DNA of 64,000 nucleotides from positions 1,042,501-1,106,500 of the forward strand of contig JAIUPT010000032.1 of NCBI GenBank assembly GCA_022315425.1, read 5' to 3'. Within the stretch, counting starts at the first letter, position 1; every line of letters starts with the position of its first letter. A program made the position numbers and the translations under genes. Of the stretch, positions 46,820-57,489 are shown one piece after another. The notes beneath the pieces are model-generated. The model saw nothing but the letters and a program-made list of their open reading frames with translations, made no database searches and was not told the DNA's origin. The stretch is from Pseudevernia furfuracea. Its lineage: Eukaryota; Ascomycota; Lecanoromycetes; Lecanorales; Parmeliaceae.

Positions 46820-47569
46820 ATGCACCGTTACCCACGAGTCCTGGCAATTCTTGTCTTTCTTGCTTGTGCAGGCACTGTTGTTTCAACGTTTCACAAGGGT
46901 TACATCCGCCAATCGAGACTTCCTCGTGCACCCTCGCTACCACAACAACACAACTTGACGACATCGCCGTCATTTGTAGAGTATGTATCTTATTCCTTGT
47001 CGATACAAGAAATTCTACTCATACATGCTCCAGGCCATCAAGCCTGCACGATCCCCCACCTGATCCTTGGGTTTACAGTACGTCTCGCACCACAACTCTC
47101 CCAGCTGAAGTCACTGACGTTTGTAGTTGGTAACCACGGTCTTTACCGCATGTCCTCCTATAAGGAACCCAGCATACAGCTCTTATATCTATCATCGCTC
47201 ATGTTCGCATGTCTTGCTGATCTCTTCGACGCAATTGCCAACCAGAATTTTTGGGCACATGAGGCCTACCCGGGTGGGCGGTATGAATGCAAAAAAACAT
47301 ATTCCTTTTCACATGGGCCGGCAATCTTCGCACTGGTCTTGGTCAAAGCTGAGGCCCCGAATTGGGATTTCACATTCTCTGATATCGGGGACGACCTTTG
47401 GGCGATTTTCAATGCTGCTCAATTTTTCGAAAGTCCCGTGTATGGCATACCGCAGATGGCCATAGAGGTTTTTCGATACAGGAATGGGGAGGGAGGTACG
47501 ACGTTCTTGGCTTCGCATGGAGGATTTGCGTTTGAATTTCCACCTACTGCGAATTTGAGCGTCACATGA
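46820..47569 (+). CDS. Secreted protein, exon structure uncertain
   Basis: The ATG at 46820 opens a signal peptide (MHRYPRVLAILVFLACAGTVVS). The frame is open to 47569 (249 residues), but a GTATGT donor at about 46980 and a good acceptor before 47035 suggest an intron, followed by a Pro/Thr-rich exon in another frame. The C-terminal part, from FWAHEAYPGGRYECK, is protein-like: FTFSDIGDDLWAIFNAAQFF and PQMAIEVFRYRNGEGGTTFL. It resembles uncharacterised fungal secreted proteins. The middle (46980-47250) is unresolved because two frames are open. Function is unknown. Confidence 0.5.
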   Translation: MHRYPRVLAILVFLACAGTVVSTFHKGYIRQSRLPRAPSLPQQHNLTTSPSFVEYVSYSLSIQEILLIHAPGHQACTIPHLILGFTVRLAPQLSQLKSLTFVVGNHGLYRMSSYKEPSIQLLYLSSLMFACLADLFDAIANQNFWAHEAYPGGRYECKKTYSFSHGPAIFALVLVKAEAPNWDFTFSDIGDDLWAIFNAAQFFESPVYGIPQMAIEVFRYRNGEGGTTFLASHGGFAFEFPPTANLSVT

Positions 47570-47850
47570 TGTAGATGAGAACCATGGCGCGGTGTTTGAC
47601 CTTTTTTATGGCATAGATTTGAGCGATGGGAACATTGTAGACATAGAATAAAAATACTCATGATGAGACCAATTTTTGAGGGCTGTAGCCAGAACACGAC
47701 CGTTCTTAAAACTAGACGGAGCTTCTCTTCATCTCTTGTCTCATTTTATAACGGGTATCGACAAACTTCACATGACCTGTGACAGTCAGAGAATTGTGGA
47801 AAAATCGAAAATATGAACGCTCTGGCAACTTGAATAAAGGTATCGAATAG

Positions 47851-49470
47851 ATGCTCGTCCGGCGGATTCGAGCAAACCCACGTCCATGGCTTCCATCTTC
47901 AACAAGACGACTGCCATGGCAGCTCCGCCTGAGAGCGCACTCTACCACCTCCCCGCTAGGCTTTCCCCAGACGCCTACGCATGTATCATCTTTGTCAGCG
48001 CTCACATCAGACCTGGATCGTCTTGCCCCCAGGATCGACATCAACGCTGATCAGGTTGAGATACTCGATGGACCAAAGGAATTTTACGAGAGGCTAAAAA
48101 GCAAGATAAGAAGGGCGAAGAGAAGGATATATCTCTCGACCCTTTACATAGGCAAGACGGAGAATGAGCTCATCTCAACTATACGAGATGCTTTGCTCCA
48201 CAATGGCTCCGAGCTCAAGGTCTCCATCCTCACAGATGCGCTACGGGGTACTCGAGAGGCCCCGGATCCCTCGTGTGCTTCATTGCTGGCATCCCTAGTT
48301 GAGGAATTCCCAGACCGAGTCGAGATCCGCATGTACCATACGCCCAACCTGACGGGGCTGCGCAAAGCCTTAATACCGAAACGCATCAATGAGGGTTGGG
48401 GGTTGCAGCATATCAAGCTTTATGGTATTGACGATGAAGTGATCCTTTCTGGGGCCAATCTTTCGAACGACTACTTTACGAATCGTCAGGATCGTTACCA
48501 TGTCTTCAGTTCGAAGCGAGTCACTGACTACTTCGCACGCATCCACGATGCTGTTTGCAGCATCAGCTTTCTTCTACGGCCAAGAAACAATCCCTCAAAG
48601 TTTTCTTTGGAGTGGCCGACATCCAACCCAGCTTCAAACCCCCTTGAGGCTCCGAACCGCTACATAGAAGCAGCCACCTCCCTACTCCTCCCCTTCGTGA
48701 AATCGGCCTCCTCCCTGTCGCCTGCTACAAAATCTACATCCGTCTACCCTGTTCTATGCCACCCACCAACAATTAACACTGAGCTCCCTGCATTCACGGC
48801 CCTTCTTGCTCAACGTATTAGGTCCTACACTTTCACAGCTGGCTACTTCAACCCTCACCCAATAGTTACGTCCTCGCTTTTGGCTGCCTCTTCTCTCCCA
48901 ATCTCGGCTCCAGGCTCCATCTTGACAGCTTCGCCGTACGCCAATGGATTCTTTGGTTCCAAAGGCATTTCAGGGCTTCTGCCGGCAGCGTACACTCATC
49001 TCTCGCTCAGGTTTTTGCAGGCTGCACACGGCAAGAATATCCAGCTGCGAGAATGGCAGCGTGGGATTGTGGGGCAGCAGGGCGGGTGGACGTACCACGC
49101 GAAGGGGTTATGGGTGACTTTGCCGGCGGATCTACGACGGGAGACTGCCTCGAGCACTTCTAAACACTCTTCGTCAGGCCTTAGTACCGGCTTTGATGGC
49201 AGAGACTCGAGCGTCCCAGCGGGTCCGAGCGTGACTCTGATCGGATCATCCAACTACACCACACGTAGCTACGGGCTGGACCTTGAAATTGGCGCTATGG
49301 TGGTGACAAAAGACGAAGGACTGATGCGGAAATTGAAGAGAGAAGAAGAGCTATTGATGAGCCATACGAACCTTATCAGGGAGGAAGATCTTGAGACGAA
49401 GGAGAGGAAGGCAGGGTGGAGGGTCCGAGTTGCCATGTGGTTAGTCAAAGTGTTGGGCGGTGCGCTCTGA
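47851..49470 (+). CDS. PGS1: Phosphatidylglycerophosphate synthase
   Basis: CDP-diacylglycerol-glycerol-3-phosphate 3-phosphatidyltransferase of the phospholipase D superfamily, the first committed step to cardiolipin in mitochondria. Single exon, 539 residues. The N-terminus is Arg-rich without acids (MLVRRIRANPRPWLPSSTRR), a likely presequence. The first HKD motif is near residue 185 (LQHIKLYGIDDEVILSGANL), and the second near 415 (YHAKGLWVTLP, then LIGSSNYTTRSYGLDLEIG). Length and spacing fit eukaryotic Pgs1. Confidence 0.94.
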   Translation: MLVRRIRANPRPWLPSSTRRLPWQLRLRAHSTTSPLGFPQTPTHVSSLSALTSDLDRLAPRIDINADQVEILDGPKEFYERLKSKIRRAKRRIYLSTLYIGKTENELISTIRDALLHNGSELKVSILTDALRGTREAPDPSCASLLASLVEEFPDRVEIRMYHTPNLTGLRKALIPKRINEGWGLQHIKLYGIDDEVILSGANLSNDYFTNRQDRYHVFSSKRVTDYFARIHDAVCSISFLLRPRNNPSKFSLEWPTSNPASNPLEAPNRYIEAATSLLLPFVKSASSLSPATKSTSVYPVLCHPPTINTELPAFTALLAQRIRSYTFTAGYFNPHPIVTSSLLAASSLPISAPGSILTASPYANGFFGSKGISGLLPAAYTHLSLRFLQAAHGKNIQLREWQRGIVGQQGGWTYHAKGLWVTLPADLRRETASSTSKHSSSGLSTGFDGRDSSVPAGPSVTLIGSSNYTTRSYGLDLEIGAMVVTKDEGLMRKLKREEELLMSHTNLIREEDLETKERKAGWRVRVAMWLVKVLGGAL

Positions 49471-50302
49471 GCATGTGAAGGGAATGATGCTCAAGAAAAA
49501 AGAGACGGTCTAATCAACATCTGTCGAGACGGAGGTTCTACCCTACCTCTGGTGTATTCTTACTACTACAGAGAAAATACACACCACTGAGCACTTTCAA
49601 TAATTAAAATTAAAAATAATTTGATCGTGTGCAAAGGCCAAATCACGACATGAACCTGACTCTGACTTTCACCATCCGTCCACCTCTGACAAACATCTAC
49701 AAGCTGATTGGGCGGAAGAACCGGAGAGAAAGAGGGTCATCAAAGCGCAGAATGAAAAGGGTGAAGCTCTCGCCTGTTGGGAAGTGCAAAAGAGCTCAGG
49801 CATCGCGACAGTTCTCCCCCCCCCCCGCCCAACCCCGGCCAAGATATGTATGCTATGCCGCTGGTTGTCCTACGAAAAGACATCGATGAAGAAATCTTAT
49901 ACGACAGCCACCGGGTCAGGTGGCGCTTCCCCCAGGGCAATGAAGAGGCTGCTACAGTATATTCCATGTGGATACTACTGCGCATATCTTTCAGTCATTG
50001 CTTGACGCGTGTGTGTAAGACTTTTTTCTTCAGGCCGTGATGGTGGTCTTGACAACTATTTGGGCACCATTGTATCTTACGGATAGTGAAAGCACAACAC
50101 GGTGACTACGTTGAAAGCTGGCCTCCAAAACAATGCCTGTTTCCAAACTTTGTAAAATCCAAACGCTATGCAGAAAAGCATTGAACACCTGCGCTATGCA
50201 ACAACGGTATAGTAATCTTTCTTCTAAACCAAAGGCCAAAATAGCCCCAACGCCTGATTGGCATAACCAGCCGCATCCCGTGTTGACATAGCTACGGCCT
50301 AG
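49471..50302. other. convergent 3' intergenic region
   Basis: Between the 3' ends of PGS1 (+) and the SUN-domain gene (-). It has a C11 run at 49816-49826; small open frames here show no family similarity. Confidence 0.5.
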
Positions 50303-53068
50303 CTAAGCCTCCCCAACGGCGTCTGGTGGCAACAATGTCCTTTCCCTAAGTTCCCGCCGCTCATCCCGCTGGCCACTCGGCGTAGAAGGGCTGCTCTTCG
50401 TCTGCCTCGCTGCACCCTCCTCTGGCTCTGGTGAACCATTACTTGAGTGTTCGTAAGCATCACTGGCAGCCTCGTTTTGGTGGTCTCCAGACGAAGGTAG
50501 AGAAGTCGGCGTCGGAGGCGCATATTCGATCCTGGGGCTCTTCCTTCCATCACCAAGCTGCGACTCCTCTGATGGACTGCTGTGGTGCCTCAAGCCACGG
50601 AAAAGACCATATCGCGACGAAGGTCTTGTGGATGGAGGACTATTGGGCGGGCTCTCGAAAGAAGGAGCGTAGCGCGACAAATTCGCAGAAGACTTGTTGA
50701 TCGTATTCTGGATCACTGGTGGGAGCTCGAGGTGCGTAGCTTGTGAACTAGGACGGGAGAAGATTATGAGGCCCAAACACAGTAGGATGAGACCAAATTG
50801 AACGATTGCCATCCGTTTTTGGAAAACAATCTCGTCCGCTAGGAGACTGAGGCGGGCGCTGAGTGCGAAAACCTCATGCTGGGATTGTTCTCGTTGAGAT
50901 GAGAGCTCGAGTACGGTGGATTGCCAGATCTGATCGTACTGGTGGCGGAAATCACGGAGTTCAGTCAAGACAGTGGTATTAAGGGTTTCTAGAAAAGTAG
51001 TCGTTTTCCCCAATTGTCGCTTTTCGACTTTGGAGAAAGCGTCGCGCAGAATACGAGATTGCTCTTCAATATACTGAAGTGAGAGTGTGGAGTTCGATTC
51101 GAGGAGCTGCAGGCGTTTGTGGACAGATTTAAAGAATGATTCTTGCGTAGTAGGATTAGGGTTGGCAGGTTGCGTGGATGATGCTTGGGCTCTGACAGTG
51201 GACGCTGACGTCTGATTCGATGATTTTATTGGCTCTGACTTATCCTCGCTCACAGCCTTGTCAGGGACGACTGGGACCACACTCTTTGAAGATTTCGGGG
51301 ATCCGGTGGTATTTGCGTTTGTGGAAAAGGTCGCGTAAGAGAGCGTCTGAATCGCTATGACAGCCGACGACGCCTCAGGGATCGCTTCAGTCTGATCAAT
51401 GTGTTCGAAGGCTGGTAGCGGAGGGACAGCATCATTCGGTCGGTCCTCAGGGTTGCAGACAGGCTTGTTATCATCTGGTGAAGCAGGCGAAAATGCTATC
51501 TGCATAGCCATGGAGGAATTGTAGCTCGTGAAGCCAGGCGACGACAAAGGTTTGGGATCCGAAGACGCCGTGGTGACTGACATATTCGAAATAGTGCTCG
51601 ATGGCAGATTAACCGAGCTCGTTGTTGTGCCGCTTGAAGATCCAGTCGATGTTGCATCAGCTGATTCCAAGGTCTCCTGGGCTTTCTCTTTCAACGCATC
51701 GGCACTGACGAGGTCTGCTGGTACCGAATCTACCAAATCTCCTTCCTCGACATCGCCAACTTCACTGTCCGAATCATCATCGTTCCTCGACCCTTTCACA
51801 TCGTGATTGAACTCCTCCATCATCGTAGTGCCATGGACCCTCAAAAGACTGACGGGACAGTAGTACTCATTCCCAAAGTGCGTCAAAAACTCAATCCGTA
51901 GATATCTTGCCCAGATCAAAGGATTTTCAACGAGGAAAGCTTGCACTTCTCGACTATTCCTTGCTTCAAAGGTTCCTAAGTCCCTCCACTTGTCGAGCTT
52001 CACAGGATATCGATCCGAGACACTGACGCGAAATGTCCGGAACATTGAGCTGAAGAACTCGAAATTTGCCAGCACCACAGTATCGATCAAGATATCATCG
52101 CAGAGTTCGACGATGAAGAACTTGTTCTTCGCAGAACAGATGTTGAGCATGTAGCTATCTTTGTTCTCCACCAGGATAGCAGTAGAACCTTTGCACTCTG
52201 GGTTTGTTTTCAGGACAGTGGAGGCACAGTCAAAAGATGCGTAATTGGATCTTTCCTTGCAAGTCTTTCCAGCATCCTTCCCCCTCTTACGGAGGGCTGA
52301 TAGCTCGTCCACTGACTTGTCTTCACTACGCTCGTCTTTTGATCCATGACCAGCACCCTGATTTGGCGGAGACTGTGTGGGTGGTGGGTTGGCTGGGTCG
52401 ACGAAGCCGCCAAAATCTATCTCAATCTCCGTGTCTTCACCCAAAGAGTCCAACGCGTTATTGAGACCTCCGGGCCTCCGTCTGTGGTCTGCACCAGTCC
52501 CAGCCCTTGCACCCAAATGTTCTGCAGACTGCCCGGCTTTTGCTAGGTTCTGTCTCTTCCATTCTTCAAACGAGAGAAAGTTGGCATTGTCCAGGGGCGA
52601 GTCAGATTCGGCCTCCTCGACTTCGATCGTTGTCTCGGCTTGGTATTTGGCTGGTGATGCTGAAACGGTACCTTGCTCAGGGCTCGTTGCAGTGGGTGCG
52701 CTTCCGGAGACAATGAACAGGTCAGTTGGCGCAGGCTGAGTGCTGTCTTGCACTGTTGGAATTATTGTTGTTGAACTCTGCGTACTTGAAGGCGCATCGG
52801 CGGATGGGTGGGATATAGAGGCAATCTCATTCGTGGAAGTCTCTTGAGCTCTCGGCTTGCTCGCCCAGCTGGTTGTCAGGCATTGCTGTGGCAGAGTCTG
52901 TGTGATGTAGTTGATACTTCGAGAAGGACATGTGGATGGGCGAAGTACAGAGGTTATAGATGTCCCTACTTTAATAGCCGAAGTTACCTCGACCTGTGAG
53001 CTGGAAGCGGTGATGTCAAGCAGCAGCAATACCACTGCCGTGAAAGCATGCCTGCATGACCTGAACAT
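50303..53068 (-). CDS. SLP1: SLP1-type SUN-domain membrane protein
   Basis: Mid-SUN family ER/nuclear-envelope protein like yeast Slp1, which with Emp65 protects folding soluble ER proteins. Single exon, 921 residues, with ATG at 53068. A signal peptide is clear (FRSCRHAFTAVVLLLLDITAS). After a long Ser/Thr-rich region and FLSFEEWKRQNLAK, the SUN domain covers about residues 275-418: NYASFDCASTVLKTNPECKG, NKFFIVELCDDILIDTVVLA, FEFFSSMFRTFRVSVSDRYP and EYYCPVSLLRVHGTTMMEEF. A coiled coil (about 640-740) precedes one membrane helix (FGLILLCLGLIIF, about 755-770). The C-terminus is Ser/Pro-rich. Topology is lumenal SUN domain and cytosolic tail. Confidence 0.92.
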   Translation of the reverse strand: MFRSCRHAFTAVVLLLLDITASSSQVEVTSAIKVGTSITSVLRPSTCPSRSINYITQTLPQQCLTTSWASKPRAQETSTNEIASISHPSADAPSSTQSSTTIIPTVQDSTQPAPTDLFIVSGSAPTATSPEQGTVSASPAKYQAETTIEVEEAESDSPLDNANFLSFEEWKRQNLAKAGQSAEHLGARAGTGADHRRRPGGLNNALDSLGEDTEIEIDFGGFVDPANPPPTQSPPNQGAGHGSKDERSEDKSVDELSALRKRGKDAGKTCKERSNYASFDCASTVLKTNPECKGSTAILVENKDSYMLNICSAKNKFFIVELCDDILIDTVVLANFEFFSSMFRTFRVSVSDRYPVKLDKWRDLGTFEARNSREVQAFLVENPLIWARYLRIEFLTHFGNEYYCPVSLLRVHGTTMMEEFNHDVKGSRNDDDSDSEVGDVEEGDLVDSVPADLVSADALKEKAQETLESADATSTGSSSGTTTSSVNLPSSTISNMSVTTASSDPKPLSSPGFTSYNSSMAMQIAFSPASPDDNKPVCNPEDRPNDAVPPLPAFEHIDQTEAIPEASSAVIAIQTLSYATFSTNANTTGSPKSSKSVVPVVPDKAVSEDKSEPIKSSNQTSASTVRAQASSTQPANPNPTTQESFFKSVHKRLQLLESNSTLSLQYIEEQSRILRDAFSKVEKRQLGKTTTFLETLNTTVLTELRDFRHQYDQIWQSTVLELSSQREQSQHEVFALSARLSLLADEIVFQKRMAIVQFGLILLCLGLIIFSRPSSQATHLELPPVIQNTINKSSANLSRYAPSFESPPNSPPSTRPSSRYGLFRGLRHHSSPSEESQLGDGRKSPRIEYAPPTPTSLPSSGDHQNEAASDAYEHSSNGSPEPEEGAARQTKSSPSTPSGQRDERRELRERTLLPPDAVGEA

Positions 53069-54124
53069 GTTTCTTTCATCTTTACTGCATACAAGAACTG
53101 GAACCAATGATCGGAGAGCAGGAGCTTCACTGATGCAGGGACGATGAATGGTGTCTGGATACTAAATCACCCCCAAATGTTGCGCATGTGGCAACACTGC
53201 ACCAACTAACGCAAAACGGTCAAGTTCTCAACAGTCAAATAGACGCCGGGAGTTGCCGAACGCCACAACTTGAGGTAGACTGGTAGAGCACGAGTACCTA
53301 CTACATCAGAATACTCTATGCTCTATACTCTATACTCTATCCTCTATCCTCTATCCTCTATAGTCTATAGCAGCTCGTCCCATGACGTAAATAAGCACCC
53401 TAAGGTACTAGTACTCCGTCGACTTGATCCTACGTTTGGGTTGCTAAGACATGCAAATAGCTGCTAAGACCAGGGGTTATGCCGATAAAGTGGTGGAGTG
53501 CAGATTGCTTGCTCGCAGGGATGATGCCTTCGAAAATCCAGGTTCCTGAGACACGTTCTGTGTCAAGCCGCGACCTCAAAGCTCGTTCTTGATATCATCG
53601 GCAATCTGCTGATCTGATCTGCGAGCATGAATCTCTCCGAGTCTCTTTAGCGTCATTCCCGTAACGCTCACAGCCGGTAATGTCCCAATTCTATGTATGC
53701 AATACATCTACCGAGTCATCTATGAAAATTCAATCAATCGACGCTCCCCTGCCGACTGAGCTGGACAAAGCTGCCACAAACCAACCACACTACGACAGTA
53801 GGTAGCAGGCCTTTTCAGTACGTAAGGAAATGTAACAAAATTCATGCTTAGAGAGCGAAAATTCCGAGTGAAGTCCAGGCGCGTTGCAAGGAAAAGGTGA
53901 CGATTGTCGTGAGATTCTCGCCAACTAATATTATGACACCTGAAAGGGAGATTGGTTTCGATGGCAAGAGACGGTTTGCTCTGCTGGGTATGCCCAAAAC
54001 TGTGCGTAAAGAAAAGAAAAGAGAGCTTTCTACACAAAATTCGAAATCTGATATTCCCTCTGGGCATGATTTTTGCCACGTCCCCTTAGCAACAGCCTCG
54101 TCACGTAGATGGTAGAAGTGTCAA
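53069..54124. other. intergenic region with microsatellite
   Basis: About 1 kb upstream of SLP1 and downstream of the MFS gene. It holds the CTCTATA-type repeat (listed separately). No coding sequence is supported. Confidence 0.5.
53313..53370. repeat. CTCTATA/CTCTATC tandem repeat
   Basis: About eight imperfect tandem copies of a 7-base unit CTCTAT(A/C/G), about 245 bp upstream of the SLP1 start. Confidence 0.9.
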
Positions 54125-55524
54125 TCACGTCTTTACATTGAGCTTGGGCCCATACTTGGCCACCCTCAGCCCAGCGTACATCAGGCCTGACACACAACAC
54201 AAAACACCGGAAAATATCCACAGACCTCTCCAGTTCAACGGATCAGCCTTGCCCAAAAGGTTGCCCCCACCCGGTCCATCAGCCCACAGGCCGAACGCAA
54301 TTATGCCATAGCCCATACCCAGCCTCGTTCCGATCCTTGCCTTGTCTTTCGTCAATGCGACGAAGCAAATAGGCGGCAACGCGATGTACACACCACTGAA
54401 GAAACCAGTAAGTATTGCGAGGACGATAATTGATGCTTCGGTTTTGACTGCGGCCGTGCACAGAAGAAGGACGCCAAAAATGCACGAGCCCGGAACGATG
54501 ATATTGAACGGTCCAGTCTTGTCCGCAAGAGCATTGGGGAGAACTCGGCCGAAACACGATGCGGCGTTGAAGATTGGGACGATGTAAAAGGCCATCTTGG
54601 TGTCTGTGATCTTCTGGTCTTCTGCGTAGTAAGAGATGTAGAATAGGACGACGGCGATCCCGGTGAAGTCAATGAATGAAGCGATTGCGAATACCCCCCA
54701 CCCCCAATCTGTGAAGGCGGACCAATCGATGAGTGCTCTAGCCTTTGGTGGTTTGACGCGCACCTTCATAACCGCAATAGGGATGAGAAGGGTACCGAGC
54801 GCGATGAAGGCTAGGACTCGTACGGACCAGCCAAATCCCAACTTGTCAATGAGCTGATACAAGACTATTGGGTAGAGAACACCACCCAGTGAGGAGCCTG
54901 CTGCTGCGAGACCGACAGCAAGACCAAGTTTTGTGCTGAAGTATGTGGGAAGGACGGCGACGCAAGGCACAAAAAGGCACCCTGCTCCTATGCCTACGAC
55001 GAATCCTTGTGCAAGCAGCGCTTGCCAGTAGGTCTTGCAGATACTCAGCATCATGAGTCCAAAGACAACGCCAAAGCTGCCGGTGATGTTTAACGTTCTT
55101 AAATAGCCTCGATCGTAGATTGGCCCGGAAATTAAGCCGACAGTGAGTAATGTGTACGCTTGTATTCCGCCTATCCATGCTATGTTTGAGGATGATTCGG
55201 TGAAGAGTGTGCCGGATTCGTAGTAAGTCTGGAAGACACCAAAAGTGTTCAAGAGACCCCACGTATTGAAAAACAGCATGAAACTGCCCAGCACCTGAAG
55301 CCATGATAGAAGTCCGCCGTTTAGGGGTGGACCAGCATTGTTGGCCGTTCGGACTGCGGGTGCCTCAGTCGTCGGCTCTGCTGGAGGCTGTTTCGAGAGA
55401 GAGAGAAGGACCTTTCTTGCGAGGGCGACGGCGCTTCTTCGAGGCTATAGCTGACTGTTGCTGTTATTGAAAAGGACGGGCGTGCCGACGGGATAGGGAC
55501 ACTTTGGGGCATTTCTTGCAGCAT
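54125..55524 (-). CDS. MFS monocarboxylate-type transporter
   Basis: Major facilitator of the fungal MCT-like group. Exon 1 (55456-55524, MLQEMPQSVPIPSARPSFSI) joins exon 2 (54125-55387) by a 68-bp intron in phase 0, giving 443 residues with about 12 membrane helices. Signature segments are GSFMLFFNTWGLLNTFGVFQ with YYE, SSNIAWIGGIQAYTLLTVGL, a GPIYDRGYLR loop, GIGAGCLFVPCVAVLPTYFS and LAVGLAAAGSSLGGVLYPIV. Many relatives are annotated as monocarboxylate or riboflavin transporters; the substrate cannot be told from sequence. It lies 3' to the dehydrogenase remnant on the same strand, with no evidence of a shared pathway. Confidence 0.88.
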
Positions 55525-56173
55525 TATTCGTGAAGAAGGTTAGTTGTTTGAACACAGTAAAGCAACTTTGACACTCAGCATTTATCGGGAGACGGGCCCA
55601 GACAGTAGACTTAGATAGACAGAAATTATCATAGGTTTTTGGCCGAGACGACAGATTTCCTTATACATTGTAGCCGTGGCAATCTCTATTCGATACGATC
55701 ATGATCTCCGCCGGAAACATGGGTGGGATAAGAAGTCATGACTCGTGAACTGCAAACGGTACGGCTAATGCAGCGAGCAAGCAAACAATCATCGGCTGGG
55801 CTGCGGAGGTAACAGGTAATAGGGCATAAGGCGAGTCGATCAAACCGCTTGCGTCTAGTTTCATCTTGACATCAAGTCTTTTGATTGGTGGTGAATGATG
55901 TGGCCTGTGATGGACTGGAAAGGAGTATTCGCAATGCGAATGAAGAGGTCTCAGGACTCACAACACAAGCAGCCCGTCAACTCGTCATACTCGATCAAGA
56001 TGGCACATGAGCGTACGCAGCTATTCTGGCTGACTGGGACGGCTGCTTCAAGGCCTTATAAGCACAATGTCAGGGCCAATCTGCTAAATCCATTGCGGCA
56101 AATGTGCTCTAATTGCGTGTGATTCTCGCGTTAAGAAGTCATCCTATCTGTTGACGATGACTGTTTCTGGATA
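55525..56173. other. intergenic region
   Basis: Upstream of the MFS gene and 3' of the dehydrogenase remnant. No gene seen. Confidence 0.5.
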
Positions 56174-56735
56174 TCACGCAGACCTAGCAGGTACTCCGCT
56201 GACAACTACCTTTCCCACTTCAGATTGGTTCATCAACAACTCAAAGGCCTTCTTTGCTTCAAACCCATTCCAAAGTCTTTGCAATGACAGGGTGGATCTT
56301 GTCAGCGTCTACTCTTCGGACTAATTTCTCACCCATTGCCTTGCTCGAACCTAGTTGTCCTCGCACTACGAGACACGCCTAGTCAGCGGGTAAAAAGCTC
56401 CAGAGCTGTCATCGCATATCCAAGCCCTACTTTACCTGTCTTTGCACCGTAGAGAATCGCCGGAACGATGTCAATCTCCTTCGCTGGCGTCAAGATACCT
56501 ACGACAGACACGAGCCCGCTCTGCCGGACACTACCCAGTGAATGCTCAATGGTGCCTGCTCCACCAACGTCGAGAACCAAATCCACGCCTTCACCATCGG
56601 TTGTCCCCATCACCTTTGTCCCAACTGGGAGTGTGCCGATAGTTGATTGTGTGATGGGCGCCTAGTTGCTTCGAAAAGTGCTAGCTTCTGGTCCGAACTA
56701 GAAGTAGCAATGACGGCTGCCGCCGCCAGCTGGCC
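56174..56735 (-). pseudogene. Zn-type alcohol dehydrogenase, decayed
   Basis: C-terminal part of a medium-chain, zinc-type alcohol dehydrogenase/quinone reductase-like gene. The Rossmann part is visible as AAVIATSSSDQKLALFEAT (about 56680-56735), then after a frame change GAHHTINY, VDLVLDVGGAGTIEHSLGSV, SGLVSVVGILTPAKEIDIVP and AILYGAKT. A plausible intron (about 56354-56420) joins it to VRGQLGSSKAMGEKLVRRVD and DKIHPVIAKTLEW. One extra base in the C/G run at 56263-56266 shifts the frame before FEAKKAFELLMNQSEVGKVV. With two frameshifts and no N-terminal catalytic domain upstream, this is a truncated pseudogene. Confidence 0.8.
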
Positions 56736-57489
56736 AGAAAGAACCGGTCAACTCGTGTCCACCATCAAAAAGCTTCAGGTACTCCAAAGTGCCAAAAGGC
56801 CACCAAGGTAGCATCTGTGATGAATGCAACGCTTAAGCCACCCTTCGCTTCCAAAAGCTCCAGTCCAAGCAATCGACCGTATCGAAAGGTCGCACCCCGG
56901 AGCCGAAAGTCAGATGGAGCTCCTATGCAAAGCCTGTCGTCTCAATCGTTGGGGGTTCGTACCCATGATGGGACACACCGTTGAGTCGACAGACCGCTGT
57001 TCTAATTTTTCTTTTCACGAACTCTTAGCGCCTTCATGAGGGAAGGAAATCCTGATAGAAGCTGCCTCAAAAGGCCGGCGAGCTGTCGAAACGAGCGCCA
57101 GCTGCAGCGGTCTAATCCACCTAAAGGTGTGAATATTAACGCAACGCAGAGGAAATAGCGAGTCTGTGAATATTTGCATGGGCTCGCCGTTATACGAAAA
57201 CTGTCACAATTATTGGGTTGGTAGTATCAGTCTCCCTGAAAATTTGCCAGGATGTCTCCCTCCGGAATCGCCCTTAGGTCAAGGCCAGCGACCCGTCCAG
57301 CATAGGAGAGTGTGTAATCACTTTATTGTAAGATATACCTAGCCATACATGAAGCCGACTCTATCTATGCGTTACTGAGAGTAGTTCTCTAGGAAACGCC
57401 GCCCGCTATGCACGACGAAGCAGATAGGGAGGAAACGAAGCAACAAGGGAATTTGAAGAGAATATTTACAGAGAGAGGAGTATAAGGTC
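56736..57489. other. region without supported gene
   Basis: Contains at most very degraded sequence from the 5' side of the dehydrogenase remnant, then the 3' flank of the ABC transporter. No frame is recognisable. Confidence 0.5.

Noticed and set aside
53720..54079. 119-codon minus-strand frame after the MFS gene
   Set aside because: No domain or splice support and no protein-like conservation that I recognise.
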